Part shown: positions 16,852-26,018 of the stretch, in pieces
Position numbering within the stretch: the stretch's first letter is position 1
Layout: every line of letters starts with the position of its first letter
Source of the DNA: an uncultured Lachnospiraceae bacterium
GTDB taxonomy: Bacteria > Bacillota > Clostridia > Lachnospirales > Lachnospiraceae
DNA length: 64,000 bases
Direction of reading: 5' to 3'
NCBI GenBank assembly: GCA_910584785.1
Contig: CAJUDX010000007.1
Location: 14,389 to 78,388 of the forward strand
The notes under the pieces: generated by a model
What the model was told of the DNA's origin: nothing
Databases searched by the model: none
What the model saw: the letters and a program-made list of their open reading frames with translations, nothing else
Translations under genes and position numbers: made by a program

Positions 16852-19704
16852 ATGAAAAAACTTACCATTGGAATGTTGGCTCATGTAGACGCCGGAAAGA
16901 CAACACTTTCGGAGGGGCTGCTTTATCTTGGCGGCAGTATTCGGAAGCTGGGACGGGTGGATAACCGGGATTCATTTTTAGACAATGATGAGATGGAACG
17001 TGCCAGGGGAATTACGATTTTTTCCAAGCAGGCGGTGCTGAAACTTGATGATTGTGAACTTACATTGTTAGATACCCCAGGTCATGTGGACTTTTCGGCA
17101 GAAATGGAGAGAACTCTTCAGGTTTTGGACTACGCTGTTTTGGTTGTCAGCGGTGCGGACGGCATCCAGGGTCACACGCTGACCTTGTGGAAACTTCTGG
17201 CACGGTATTCGATTCCAGTCTTTGTGTTTGTCAATAAGATGGATCAGCCGGGGACAGATAAACAGCGTTGTCTTGAAGAATTGCAGAAACGTCTGGATGA
17301 GCGGTGCGTGGATTTTTCCGGGGACAGTTTCACTTTGGAAGCTGGTGATCCTTTAGAATCCGGTCATACGCGGAAAAATGCGGACAGGTCAGAAAAGCAA
17401 GAGATGGCAAAATACACAGAAAGCTTTCTGGAAAACCTGGCGATGTGCGATGAAGCTTTACTGGAACAGTATCTTGAGGAAGGCGGGATACGGCAGGAGG
17501 ATATTCAGAAGTTAATTGTGGACAGGAAGGTGTTTCCCTGTTATTTTGGTTCTGCGCTGAAGCTTACCGGGGTAAGGGAATTACTTAGAGGTGTGGAGGT
17601 ATATGGAAGGGCACCGGATTACCCGCAGGAGCCAAAAGCTTTCAGTGCCAGGGTATTTAAAATTTCCCGTGATGAACAGGGGAACCGTCTGACCTGGATG
17701 AAGCTTACCGGGGGACGGCTAAATGTAAAGGATGTTTTATCCGGCGAAAAGAATGGGGAGCACTGGGAGGAAAAAGTGAACCAAATCCGTGTTTATTCCG
17801 GTGCGAAGTATGAGACTGTGGGGGAAGCTGTGCCAGGTATGGTCTGTGCTGTCACCGGTTTGACCAGAACCTGTGCCGGGGACGGTTTGGGCAATGCAGC
17901 CGATCTCTGGCTTCCGGTACTGGAACCGGTGCTTTCTTATCGGATTGAACTTCCCGATGGCTGTGATGTGCACAGTATGCTGAAAAAACTGCGGCTTTTG
18001 GAAGAAGAGGAACCTCTGCTTCATATTGTATGGCGGGAACAGTTGAATGAAATCCATGCCCAGCTGATGGGCGAGGTTCAGATTGATGTTTTGACCCATA
18101 TTATCAGAGAACGGTTTGGGACAGAGGTCAGGTTTGGAACGGGCAATATTGTCTATAAAGAAACAGTAGCATCGCTGGTGGAGGGTGTGGGGCATTTTGA
18201 GCCGCTTCGCCATTATGCCGAGGTTCATCTGCTGATTTCTCCCGGTGAGCGCGGAAGCGGGATTGAAGTGGGGACAGACTGCAGCGAAGATTTGCTGGAT
18301 CGGAACTGGCAGAGATTGATTATGACGCATTTGGAGGAAAAGGAACATTTGGGTGTGCTGATTGGGGCGCCGCTTACCGATGTGCGTATTACATTGGTTT
18401 CCGGGCGGGCGCATGTAAAGCACACCGAAGGCGGGGATTTCCGCCAGGCGACCTACCGTGCGGTGCGTCAGGGATTGAAAAAAGCGGAGAGTATTCTCTT
18501 AGAGCCTTATTACAACTTTCGCCTGGAACTGCCTGCGGAGCTGATTGGACGGGCTATGACAGATGTGCAGAAGATGAGCGGAAGCTTTGAACCGCCGCAG
18601 ATGGAAGGGGAATTTGCTGTATTAACCGGCAGCGCCCCTGTGGTTAATATGCAGGGCTATGCGTCGCAGGTTGCCGCTTACTCAAAAGGACTGGGAAGGC
18701 TGTTCTGCACGATGCGGGGGTATGAACCCTGCCATAATGCCGGGGAAATTATCGAAGCGACAGCTTATGATGCCGAGAGCGATTTGGACAACCCCTGTGG
18801 CTCTGTGTTTTGTTCTCATGGTGCTGGTTTTGTGGTTCCCTGGTATGCCGTGGAAGAGTACATGCATTTAGAAAGCTGTCTGGTCATGAAAGAGGAGACG
18901 GGTGCGTCCGGGCAGGGGAAGGCAAAAGAAGCGGCTGAGAGGGAAGGATGGCAGGAGAATGCAGAGGAAAAAGCACCAAAAAAAGCGGGCACTTCAGGGG
19001 AGCAGGATGGAAAGGCATCTGGGAGGTATTCAGGTTCTTTAGAAAATGATAAGGAACTGGAGGAGATTTTTAAGCGGACTTATGGGGAAAGTAAGCGCGA
19101 TAAAGCATTGTCCGAGCGAAAAAGAATAAGCCGGGGGACTTCGGGCAATCCTGTAATTAAAGAAAGGGTCTGGCAAAAGACAGAGCCGCTTCCGGAATAT
19201 CTTTTGGTGGATGGCTATAATATTATCTTTTCCTGGGAGGAATTAAAGGATTTAGCGAAGGTGAGCATGGACGGGGCAAGGATGCAGCTGATAGATATTC
19301 TTTGCAATTATCAGGGATTTAAGCAATGTCAGGTGATTTTGGTATTTGATGCCTATAAGGTAGAGGGCCATGTCTGTGAGGTGCTGAAGTACCATAATAT
19401 TTATGTGGTGTATACAAAGGAGGCGGAGACTGCCGATCAATATATTGAAAAGACCGTGCACGAACTGGGCAAAAAATACCATGTTACCGTTGCCACTTCG
19501 GATGGGCTTGAGCAGATAATTATTCTGGGCCAGGGCGGTCTGCGGATGTCGGCTCAGGATTTAAAGGAGGAAATTGAGCAGACAAATCAGGTTATCCGCA
19601 GGGAATACCTGGAATATATTCCAAAGAAAACCAATTTACTGTTTCAGAATTTAGATGAGGAAACCTCGGCTTATATAGAAAGGGTGCGGGGAGAGGAAAA
19701 TTAG
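16852..19704 (+). CDS. TetM-like translational GTPase fused to a C-terminal NYN (YacP/Rae1-type) ribonuclease domain
   Basis: 950 residues. The first 660 follow EF-G/TetM order: G1 AHVDAGKTT (10-18), G3 DTPGH (near 75), G4 NKMD (near 130), then the domain II-V region ending SVFCSHGAGFVVPW. A charged linker (about 680-775) leads to a YacP-like NYN domain (about 781-950) with the acidic residues LLVDGYNII, LVFDAYK, TADQYIEK and VATSDGLEQ. TetM-like proteins enter the ribosomal A site and use GTP; Rae1/YacP is a ribosome-associated nuclease that cuts mRNA in the A site. The fusion therefore suggests ribosome-directed mRNA cleavage. Tetracycline resistance cannot be concluded. The HicB-like gene follows after 12 bp. 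Confidence 0.9.
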   Translation: MKKLTIGMLAHVDAGKTTLSEGLLYLGGSIRKLGRVDNRDSFLDNDEMERARGITIFSKQAVLKLDDCELTLLDTPGHVDFSAEMERTLQVLDYAVLVVSGADGIQGHTLTLWKLLARYSIPVFVFVNKMDQPGTDKQRCLEELQKRLDERCVDFSGDSFTLEAGDPLESGHTRKNADRSEKQEMAKYTESFLENLAMCDEALLEQYLEEGGIRQEDIQKLIVDRKVFPCYFGSALKLTGVRELLRGVEVYGRAPDYPQEPKAFSARVFKISRDEQGNRLTWMKLTGGRLNVKDVLSGEKNGEHWEEKVNQIRVYSGAKYETVGEAVPGMVCAVTGLTRTCAGDGLGNAADLWLPVLEPVLSYRIELPDGCDVHSMLKKLRLLEEEEPLLHIVWREQLNEIHAQLMGEVQIDVLTHIIRERFGTEVRFGTGNIVYKETVASLVEGVGHFEPLRHYAEVHLLISPGERGSGIEVGTDCSEDLLDRNWQRLIMTHLEEKEHLGVLIGAPLTDVRITLVSGRAHVKHTEGGDFRQATYRAVRQGLKKAESILLEPYYNFRLELPAELIGRAMTDVQKMSGSFEPPQMEGEFAVLTGSAPVVNMQGYASQVAAYSKGLGRLFCTMRGYEPCHNAGEIIEATAYDAESDLDNPCGSVFCSHGAGFVVPWYAVEEYMHLESCLVMKEETGASGQGKAKEAAEREGWQENAEEKAPKKAGTSGEQDGKASGRYSGSLENDKELEEIFKRTYGESKRDKALSERKRISRGTSGNPVIKERVWQKTEPLPEYLLVDGYNIIFSWEELKDLAKVSMDGARMQLIDILCNYQGFKQCQVILVFDAYKVEGHVCEVLKYHNIYVVYTKEAETADQYIEKTVHELGKKYHVTVATSDGLEQIIILGQGGLRMSAQDLKEEIEQTNQVIRREYLEYIPKKTNLLFQNLDEETSAYIERVRGEEN

Positions 19705-19716
19705 GAGGAAGTTAAG

Positions 19717-19992
19717 ATGAAAATTGTATATCCGGCAATCTTTACAAAAAAAGAGGACGGCAACGGCTATCAGGCCAGCTTCCCCGATTTGGAAGGGTGC
19801 GTGGCAGAAGGAGAGGATTTGGAGGATGCTGCAGATCGCGCCAGAGAGGCGGCAACCGATTGGATTAGTGTGGAAATGGATGAGGGCAATGATTTGCCGG
19901 AATTAAGCCATGCGGAGGATTTAGCTCTGGCGGAGGGAAGTATAGTTAAATATTTAACTATGACGATTCAGCTGGTTCCCGGATATGATTGA
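19717..19992 (+). CDS. HicB-like antitoxin-fold protein (no adjacent HicA)
   Basis: 91 residues with the HicB partial RNase H-like fold: YPAIFTKKEDGNGYQASFPDLEGCVAEGEDLEDAADRA. In toxin-antitoxin pairs this domain neutralises the HicA RNase and often carries a C-terminal DNA-binding segment; none is obvious here, and no HicA-sized frame lies beside it. Start follows TTAGGAGGAAG, 12 bp after the GTPase-NYN gene, so the two are probably co-expressed. It could be an orphan or serve another role. Confidence 0.8.
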   Translation: MKIVYPAIFTKKEDGNGYQASFPDLEGCVAEGEDLEDAADRAREAATDWISVEMDEGNDLPELSHAEDLALAEGSIVKYLTMTIQLVPGYD

Positions 19993-20011
19993 ACAGGGAG
20001 GCATAACTATT

Positions 20012-20090
20012 AGAAAAGCGAAAGTTTATTGATGAAAAAACGGAAGTTTATCGTTGAAAAAACGAAATTTCATCGGTAAAAAAGCGAATG
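20012..20090. repeat. Degenerate tandem repeats of about 22 bp
   Basis: Three to four units of the pattern AAAAAACGGAAGTTTATCG follow each other between HicB and the MATE gene, starting near 20012, 20035, 20057 and 20078. Similar GCGAAGTTT strings recur near 36640-36690. No gene is seen in this short gap. Confidence 0.4.
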
Positions 20091-20136
20091 CTGCAGGTGA
20101 ATATCTGCAAATGTACAGAAGGAAGGCATTTTGGGG

Positions 20137-21507
20137 ATGAAAGAAAATGATATGATAACTAAAAATCCTGGGTGGACACTGTTCTTTTTTGCATTGCCCA
20201 TGATTATCGGTAATCTGTTTCAGCAGTTTTATAATATGGTGGATACGATTATTGTAGGCCAGTTTGTGGGTGTGAACGCGCTGGCGGCAGTGGGGGCTTC
20301 CTATTCGTTTACCAATGTCTTTATTATGATTGCCATTGGCGGGGGAATCGGCGCTTCTGTTCTCACCAGCCAGTACCTTGGTGCGGAGGAATATGGGAAA
20401 ATGCGGACCTCAGCGTATACTGCACTGATTAGTTTTTTAGTGGTCAGTCTGGGCTTGGCATTTTTTGGGTTTATCTTTAATCCCTGGATTATGATGAGGC
20501 TGAAAACGCCGGAGGGTGTGTTTGCCGATGCTATTTTATATCTTCAAATTTATTTTGCCGGGCTTCCCTTTTTATTTATGTATAATATTCTTTCTGCTGC
20601 TTTTAATGCCTTGGGAAAGTCAAAGATTCCGCTTTTTCTTTTAATTTTTTCGTCTATTTTAAATGTGATTCTGGATTTATGGATGGTGGTGCAGTGGAGA
20701 ATGGGCGTGGCAGGCGTAGCCATCGCCACTGTAATCGCCCAGGGACTCTCTGCGGTGATTTCTTTTATTATCCTTCTGCTGGTATTAAAAGAGTATCCTC
20801 TACCGAAGGGGGAGAAGGTAAAGCTTTTTGACTGGGAAATGCTGGTGATCGGAACCAAGATTGCCATTCCTTCGATTATCCAGCAGTCCATTGTCAGCAT
20901 CGGTATGCTTTTAGTCCAGTCGGTGGTCAATGGATTTGGACCAGAGGCATTAGCGGGTTATTCTGCAGGAACCAGGGTGGAATCCATCTGTATTGTCCCC
21001 ATGATTGCCATGGGCAATGCAGTTTCCACTTTTACCGCGCAGAATCTTGGCGCCCAAAAGCCTGAACGGGTGCGGCAGGGGCTTCGCAGCAGCTTTTATC
21101 TTGTGATTGCCTTTGGCGTGGTGATTTGCCTGACACTGGGGATGTTCCACGATTCGATCATGCGGGCCTTTGTGGATGAAGCAAGGAGTCAGAAAGCTTT
21201 TGCCACGGGAAATGCCTATCTTACCTTTATCGCCTGGTTTTTTGTCTTTATCGGCTTTAAGGCGGCGACGGATGGTGTACTCAGAGGTTCCGGGGATGTG
21301 CTGGTTTACATGGCAGCCAACCTGGTTAATCTGGGCATTCGGGTTATGGTGGCAAAACTCTGTACGCCGGTGTTTGGGATTCAGGCTGTATGGTATGCGA
21401 TTCCCATTGGATGGATCGTTAATTTCCTTCTGTCTTATCAATGGTATAAAAACGGGCGGTGGAGCAGGAAACAGTTGGTTAAATCCAGCCTCCGTCAAGC
21501 GCAATAA
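20137..21507 (+). CDS. MATE family efflux transporter
   Basis: Twelve-helix multidrug/sodium or proton antiporter of 456 residues. FALPMIIGNLFQQFYNMVDTIIVGQFVG at the start and the repeat FTAQNLGAQ in the second half are the pseudo-symmetric MATE signatures. A TTG at 20131 is in frame, but GGAAGG spacing favours the ATG at 20137. Its last 29 bp overlap the 3' end of the convergent SDR gene. The exported compound is unknown. Confidence 0.9.
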   Translation: MKENDMITKNPGWTLFFFALPMIIGNLFQQFYNMVDTIIVGQFVGVNALAAVGASYSFTNVFIMIAIGGGIGASVLTSQYLGAEEYGKMRTSAYTALISFLVVSLGLAFFGFIFNPWIMMRLKTPEGVFADAILYLQIYFAGLPFLFMYNILSAAFNALGKSKIPLFLLIFSSILNVILDLWMVVQWRMGVAGVAIATVIAQGLSAVISFIILLLVLKEYPLPKGEKVKLFDWEMLVIGTKIAIPSIIQQSIVSIGMLLVQSVVNGFGPEALAGYSAGTRVESICIVPMIAMGNAVSTFTAQNLGAQKPERVRQGLRSSFYLVIAFGVVICLTLGMFHDSIMRAFVDEARSQKAFATGNAYLTFIAWFFVFIGFKAATDGVLRGSGDVLVYMAANLVNLGIRVMVAKLCTPVFGIQAVWYAIPIGWIVNFLLSYQWYKNGRWSRKQLVKSSLRQAQ

Positions 21508-22237
21508 CCTGTCCGGTTAGGTAGGGGTTAGCCGTGCAAAGCTGATAAATAAAATCAGCAACCTCTGACGGCTTTCCCATCCGCCCTGCGGGGATTTCCT
21601 CCAGCAGGGCATTTTTTTCCTCCTCGTCCATCCACTGGTTCATCTCAGTATCGATGGCGCCGCAGGCAATGGCATTGACCTGGATATGGCTGGGGGCAAG
21701 CTCTTTGGCAAGGGCTCTGGTAAAAGCATGGATACCGCCTTTTGCCGCAGAGTAGGCGACCTCACAGGAAGCGCCGCAGATGCCCCAGACCGAGGAAATA
21801 TTGATAATTTTCCCCGACTGGCGCCGGATCATAGAAGGAACTGCCAGCTTACAGCAGCAGAAAAGAGAAGTCAAATCCGATTGGATTAAATCCTGCCATT
21901 CATCATAGGACATGTCCTGGAAAAGGCCAATGTGGGAAATGCCGGCGTTATTGACCAAAGCATCCAGGGAACCGAACTGTCGGTGAATCAGGGAAAATAA
22001 GTGTTCACAGTCCTCCATCCTGCCCATATTTCCCGTAAAGGCCAGGCATGGTATATTTAAGGACTGGATTTGCTTTTGTACTGCTAAAAGTTCCTGGGTG
22101 CGGGACTTACAGGTGATGGCTACCTGCCAGCCTTCCCTGGCAAATCTCAGCGCCGTTTCCCTCCCGATTCCACGGGATGCTCCGGTGACTAAAACCGTCT
22201 TTAAAGCATGGGGTGCTGCTGTGTGCAATTCAGGCAT
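21479..22237 (-). CDS. SDR family oxidoreductase (FabG / YmfI-like)
   Basis: 252-residue NAD(P)H-dependent short-chain dehydrogenase. TGASRGIG (cofactor loop), NNAG, the catalytic Ser in ISSVWG, the YSAAK pair and C-terminal GQVIALDGGW are all present. Standalone Firmicute FabG-like proteins of this type include the EF-P 5-aminopentanone reductase YmfI, which fits the lack of neighbouring fatty acid genes, but a generic ketoreductase is equally possible. It converges on the MATE gene with a 29-bp overlap and diverges from trxB. Confidence 0.85.
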   Translation of the reverse strand: MPELHTAAPHALKTVLVTGASRGIGRETALRFAREGWQVAITCKSRTQELLAVQKQIQSLNIPCLAFTGNMGRMEDCEHLFSLIHRQFGSLDALVNNAGISHIGLFQDMSYDEWQDLIQSDLTSLFCCCKLAVPSMIRRQSGKIINISSVWGICGASCEVAYSAAKGGIHAFTRALAKELAPSHIQVNAIACGAIDTEMNQWMDEEEKNALLEEIPAGRMGKPSEVADFIYQLCTANPYLTGQVIALDGGWI

Positions 22238-22382
22238 AAAAACCTCCTTTTATCAAAAAGCATTCCTGAAGAAACATTGTTGTAACATAATTGTAAGAAA
22301 TAAAGCTGGATTAATTTTGTGGAATTATGATATACTAAAAATCAGAAAAATGCAAGGTAAGGAATGGAGACAGAAGAGATAG

Positions 22383-23312
22383 ATGAGCGAAGGATATGAT
22401 TTGGTAATTGTTGGGAGCGGACCGGCGGGGCTGGCGGCAGCGATTTATGCGCGGCGGGCACGTTTGCATGCGCTGGTGCTGGAAAAGGAAATGATGAGCG
22501 GCGGTCAGGTGCTGACGACCGAAGAAGTGGATAACTATCCGGGCCTGCCGGGGATGAATGGATTTGAGCTGGGGACAAAGTTCCGGGAACACGCGGACGC
22601 CCTGGGGGTGGCCTTTGCCGAAGATGAAGTGATAAAAATTTCTGATTTTGGCGGCTGGAAGCAAATCGAGGGAAGAGAAAACAGCTATAAGACAAGGACT
22701 GTGATTATCGCCACAGGTGCCATGCACCAAAAGCTTGGCGTCAGCGGCGAGGAAGAACTGGCAGGAATGGGCGTTTCCTACTGTGCAACCTGTGACGGTG
22801 CGTTTTTTCGGAAGAAAACCACAGCTGTTGTGGGTGGGGGCGACGTAGCCTTAGAGGACGCTATTTTCTTATCCCGGCTATGTGAAAAGGTATATTTAAT
22901 TCACCGCAGAGATGAACTGCGTGGAGCCAAGGTTCTCCAGGAGCGTGTATTTGCCCTGGAAAATGTGGAAGTGATCTGGAATACAGTTGTCGAATCCATC
23001 GAAGGCGGGGAAAAGGTGGAATCGCTTTCCTTAAAACAGGTAAAAACCGGACAAACCTCCCGGCTTGAGGTTGACGGTGTATTTATTGCCGTGGGAATTA
23101 AACCGTTGAGCGGGGCGTTTAAAGGGCTGGTAACGATGGAAAATGGCTATATCTGTGCGGGCGAGGATGGTGTAACCTCAGTGCCGGGAATTTTTGCCGC
23201 AGGAGATGTTCGCACAAAACCCCTTCGCCAGATTATTACAGCAGCAGCCGACGGTGCAAATGCAGTTGTCAGTGCAGAAAGATACTTAAACACTGCTGCA
23301 TCGCCTAAATAA
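22383..23312 (+). CDS. trxB: Thioredoxin reductase
   Basis: Flavoprotein of 309 residues that reduces thioredoxin with NADPH. FAD loop IVGSGPAGLAAAIYA (about 8-22), redox disulfide CATC (about 136-139), NADPH loop VVGGGDVALEDA and C-terminal FAAGDVRTKPLRQIITAAADGA are in the standard order and the length is typical. It precedes the secreted NlpC/P60 gene by 116 bp. Confidence 0.95.
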   Translation: MSEGYDLVIVGSGPAGLAAAIYARRARLHALVLEKEMMSGGQVLTTEEVDNYPGLPGMNGFELGTKFREHADALGVAFAEDEVIKISDFGGWKQIEGRENSYKTRTVIIATGAMHQKLGVSGEEELAGMGVSYCATCDGAFFRKKTTAVVGGGDVALEDAIFLSRLCEKVYLIHRRDELRGAKVLQERVFALENVEVIWNTVVESIEGGEKVESLSLKQVKTGQTSRLEVDGVFIAVGIKPLSGAFKGLVTMENGYICAGEDGVTSVPGIFAAGDVRTKPLRQIITAAADGANAVVSAERYLNTAASPK

Positions 23313-23428
23313 TCTGCCCGGCAGCAGGACAAAAAAACTGCCAGGTGACAGGATAAAAAATACGCTTGGCTGGTTGCCTGGAAAACAGGCAGAGAAAAAG
23401 GAAAAAAGGCAGAAACAGGAGGTGTCAT

Positions 23429-24778
23429 ATGAGGAGCAGGAAAATCATGTTGGCGGCAGGTGTCTGCCTTTTTGGACTTACAGGCGGCAGGTTTTTAATG
23501 CCACAGCCAGGTCCCCAGTACATCACCTCTTTCAGCCAGAATACACAAAAAAAATCTTTTTGGGAAATAAGTCAGACCTACCACGAAACGGTTTCTTCCC
23601 CGGAACAATATCAAAATATTGCCATTTGCCAGGCCGCAGGCCATGTCAATGTCCGTCAGCAGCCAAGTACCGCCAGTCCGGTAGTCGGAAAAATGCAGCA
23701 TCATTCTGCAGCAACGATTGTGGCATCTGTAAACGGCGAGGGCGGAACCTGGTATCAGATCCAGTCCGGGACGGTCAATGGCTATGTAAAGGCCAGCTAT
23801 TTCCTTACAGGAGCACAGGCAGAGGCGGTGGCAGGTCAGGTGGGGATTTGCTATGCGACCATTAATACAGCAGCTCTTCGCCTGCGGGCGGAGCCAAACC
23901 TGAACAGCCAGACCCTGACTACACTCCGGCAGGGTGCGGAATATATTATGCTGGGCGAAGAAAACCATTTTGCCAAGCTTGCTGTGGACGAAACACTGAC
24001 TGGCTACGTTTCCATGGATTACATAAAAACCCGAATGGTATTTCCTCAGGCGATTTCTCTGGCAGAGGAAGCAGCACAGCAGGCTGAAGTTGCCAGAAGA
24101 AAACAGGAGGCAGAGACGGCGCTGCAGAAACTGGAAGAAGTAAAGATGGTGGAGGCAAAAAACGACGTTATCGATATTTCTCCGGTGCAGCCTCATTCTT
24201 CCACAGCTGCCCCATTCATTTCTGCCCAGGTTGCGCCGGGTAAGCAGAGCGGGCAGAAAGACGCCGAACCGTTCCAGGGAACTATTGCTGCTAATCCATT
24301 GGGCCGGGGGGATAATCCACAGGTGGAGGCGCCGGGAACCAATGCTACCTTAGCAGGGGTTACAATAGTTAATCCAGCCTACGGTCCGGGGGGAAATGCT
24401 TCGAAAGAGCTTGTTTCTGCAACCCGAACCGCGTTAGTGGCATACGCAAAACAATTCCTGGGCTATCCCTATGTTTATGGGGGAGATAACCTGATCAGCG
24501 GTACAGACTGTTCCGGCTTTGTGATGCGGATCTTTGAACATTTTGGCATTAACACAGGAAGAAACTCACGAGAACAGGCGGGCAATGGCAGGCAGATAGC
24601 CATAGAGGCCGTCCAGCCCGGAGATCTGCTTTTCTATGCCAGCGGCGATACAATAAACCATGTGGCGATATACATCGGCGGCGGTCAGGTCATTCACTCT
24701 GCCAGTGAACGAACAGGAATTATTATCAGTCCTGCCGATTATCGCACGGCATGCAGGGCAGTTTCATTTTTGGATTAG
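23429..24778 (+). CDS. Secreted SH3-domain NlpC/P60 peptidoglycan hydrolase
   Basis: 449 residues. A signal peptide (RSRKIMLAAGVCLFGLTGG) precedes two bacterial SH3 domains (about 65-125, VNVRQQPSTASPVVGKM; about 145-200, LRLRAEPNLNSQTL), a coiled Ala/Glu-rich linker, a low-complexity stretch and a C-terminal NlpC/P60 domain (about 330-449) with catalytic Cys in GTDCSGFVMRIF and His in INHVAIYIG. It should cut cell-wall stem peptides outside the cell. CAGGAGGT at 23417-23423 sets this start; the frame is open back to 23366. Confidence 0.93.
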   Translation: MRSRKIMLAAGVCLFGLTGGRFLMPQPGPQYITSFSQNTQKKSFWEISQTYHETVSSPEQYQNIAICQAAGHVNVRQQPSTASPVVGKMQHHSAATIVASVNGEGGTWYQIQSGTVNGYVKASYFLTGAQAEAVAGQVGICYATINTAALRLRAEPNLNSQTLTTLRQGAEYIMLGEENHFAKLAVDETLTGYVSMDYIKTRMVFPQAISLAEEAAQQAEVARRKQEAETALQKLEEVKMVEAKNDVIDISPVQPHSSTAAPFISAQVAPGKQSGQKDAEPFQGTIAANPLGRGDNPQVEAPGTNATLAGVTIVNPAYGPGGNASKELVSATRTALVAYAKQFLGYPYVYGGDNLISGTDCSGFVMRIFEHFGINTGRNSREQAGNGRQIAIEAVQPGDLLFYASGDTINHVAIYIGGGQVIHSASERTGIIISPADYRTACRAVSFLD

Positions 24779-24824
24779 TGCTGACGAAAAAGAGAATAAC
24801 AATCAATAAAAATTAATAAGGGAA

Positions 24825-25892
24825 TCAGGGAAGTTCATCGTGTAATTCCTCATAAGGAAAAGTTCGGTAAAATTCTCTGGTTTCCATTAAATACGCCTGA
24901 TAATTTTCCCAGGTAAGCCGATGCTCTCCCTGATATATCCACTGAAGTATCTGGCTGTTAATCCATTCGCCATAATGTGCGGTATCTTTATAATTATCTA
25001 AATTACAAGTAATATCATAACAATCCAAAAATCCGTAAAGCTGCACATTCTCAAAGGGAAGAAGCGTTTCAATCACGACTTCCTCCAATTCCCGCATTTT
25101 CTCCAGCTGACCGCTGTAAAAGTACCGCTCCCATTCACAAATACTATACGGCGGAAAAAAGAAATAAAATGTCACCTCAGGATATTCCCTCACCGTCCTA
25201 AGTACATTCTGCTCTAAATTATCTTGCAGCCGCGATCGGTCCTCTTCTGTCATTTCCTCCATAAAATAACGCGTCGTATCATATATATAACTGTCAAACA
25301 CAGCCTCCTTGCCAAAGGGAAACTTTAAATTCCAATTCGAATATGCATCAAAGCTGTCCGAAGGTACACCTGCGTGGGTATTTGTAATTACCTGCTTAGT
25401 ATACTGCAGAAGAATTTCCTTATTCAGCAGATAATGTACATCGTCAAACGGATTATCATTATAAAGATAAGTCGGAAAATCCACATCAGTTCGTATAAAA
25501 TCCTTATCATCCAAAAAGTAATAATCCAGACACCGAAGAACATACTTAACCCTGGGATTACACGCAAGCCCCTGGCGTACAGCCTGATCAATCTCCTTAT
25601 AATGTCCTCCGTTAAAAGGAACCTTCACCGAAGAAGCCCCCCATAGCTGGTCAAACTCCGAAGCCTTAAAATTTTCCGTCATGGAAGTGCCGATAAGAAT
25701 AGCATCATAATCAAAATTCCGCAAAATCCCATCATTCTGATACCGCTGGTGATTAAGCGGATAACTTAACCCTGAAAGCGGCTTATGATAATGAAAAAAG
25801 GGATCAATAACCGCTGTACATAACCCTAAAAGCATCAGCACCGCACAAGTTCCGCCAATCGTAATCCCATTCCAAAGCTTTGCATCCATCAA
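24825..25892 (-). CDS. SGNH-like membrane-anchored protein paired with an MBOAT acyltransferase
   Basis: 355 residues with an N-terminal membrane segment (ITIGGTCAVLMLLGLCTAVI) and an extracytoplasmic domain. ILIGTSMTENF holds the nucleophile-like serine and DTAHYGEWIN carries the Asp-x-x-His pair typical of SGNH/AlgJ-DltD-like proteins. The adjacent upstream gene is an MBOAT, and such pairs transfer acyl (usually acetyl) groups onto extracellular polymers. The gene lies 126 bp downstream of the MBOAT on the same strand. The target polymer is unknown. Confidence 0.8.
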   Translation of the reverse strand: MMDAKLWNGITIGGTCAVLMLLGLCTAVIDPFFHYHKPLSGLSYPLNHQRYQNDGILRNFDYDAILIGTSMTENFKASEFDQLWGASSVKVPFNGGHYKEIDQAVRQGLACNPRVKYVLRCLDYYFLDDKDFIRTDVDFPTYLYNDNPFDDVHYLLNKEILLQYTKQVITNTHAGVPSDSFDAYSNWNLKFPFGKEAVFDSYIYDTTRYFMEEMTEEDRSRLQDNLEQNVLRTVREYPEVTFYFFFPPYSICEWERYFYSGQLEKMRELEEVVIETLLPFENVQLYGFLDCYDITCNLDNYKDTAHYGEWINSQILQWIYQGEHRLTWENYQAYLMETREFYRTFPYEELHDELP

Positions 25893-26018
25893 TAACTCTC
25901 TCCCAATTCTTCATCCAGTTCCTCAGTTCCCCTAATTTTAATCACCATCTTCAAAAAAACCATCCACAATCGAAATTATCAGGTTTCAACCCCAGCCTAC
26001 CCCCAATTTGATAACCAT

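Noticed and set aside
17737..18423. A 228-codon minus-strand frame inside the GTPase-NYN gene
   Set aside because: Antisense shadow of the GTPase coding sequence; composition is atypical and no ribosome site fits.
16852..19704. Calling the GTPase a tetracycline resistance gene
   Set aside because: The resemblance to TetM is at family level only; the NYN fusion and chromosomal setting do not allow a resistance claim.
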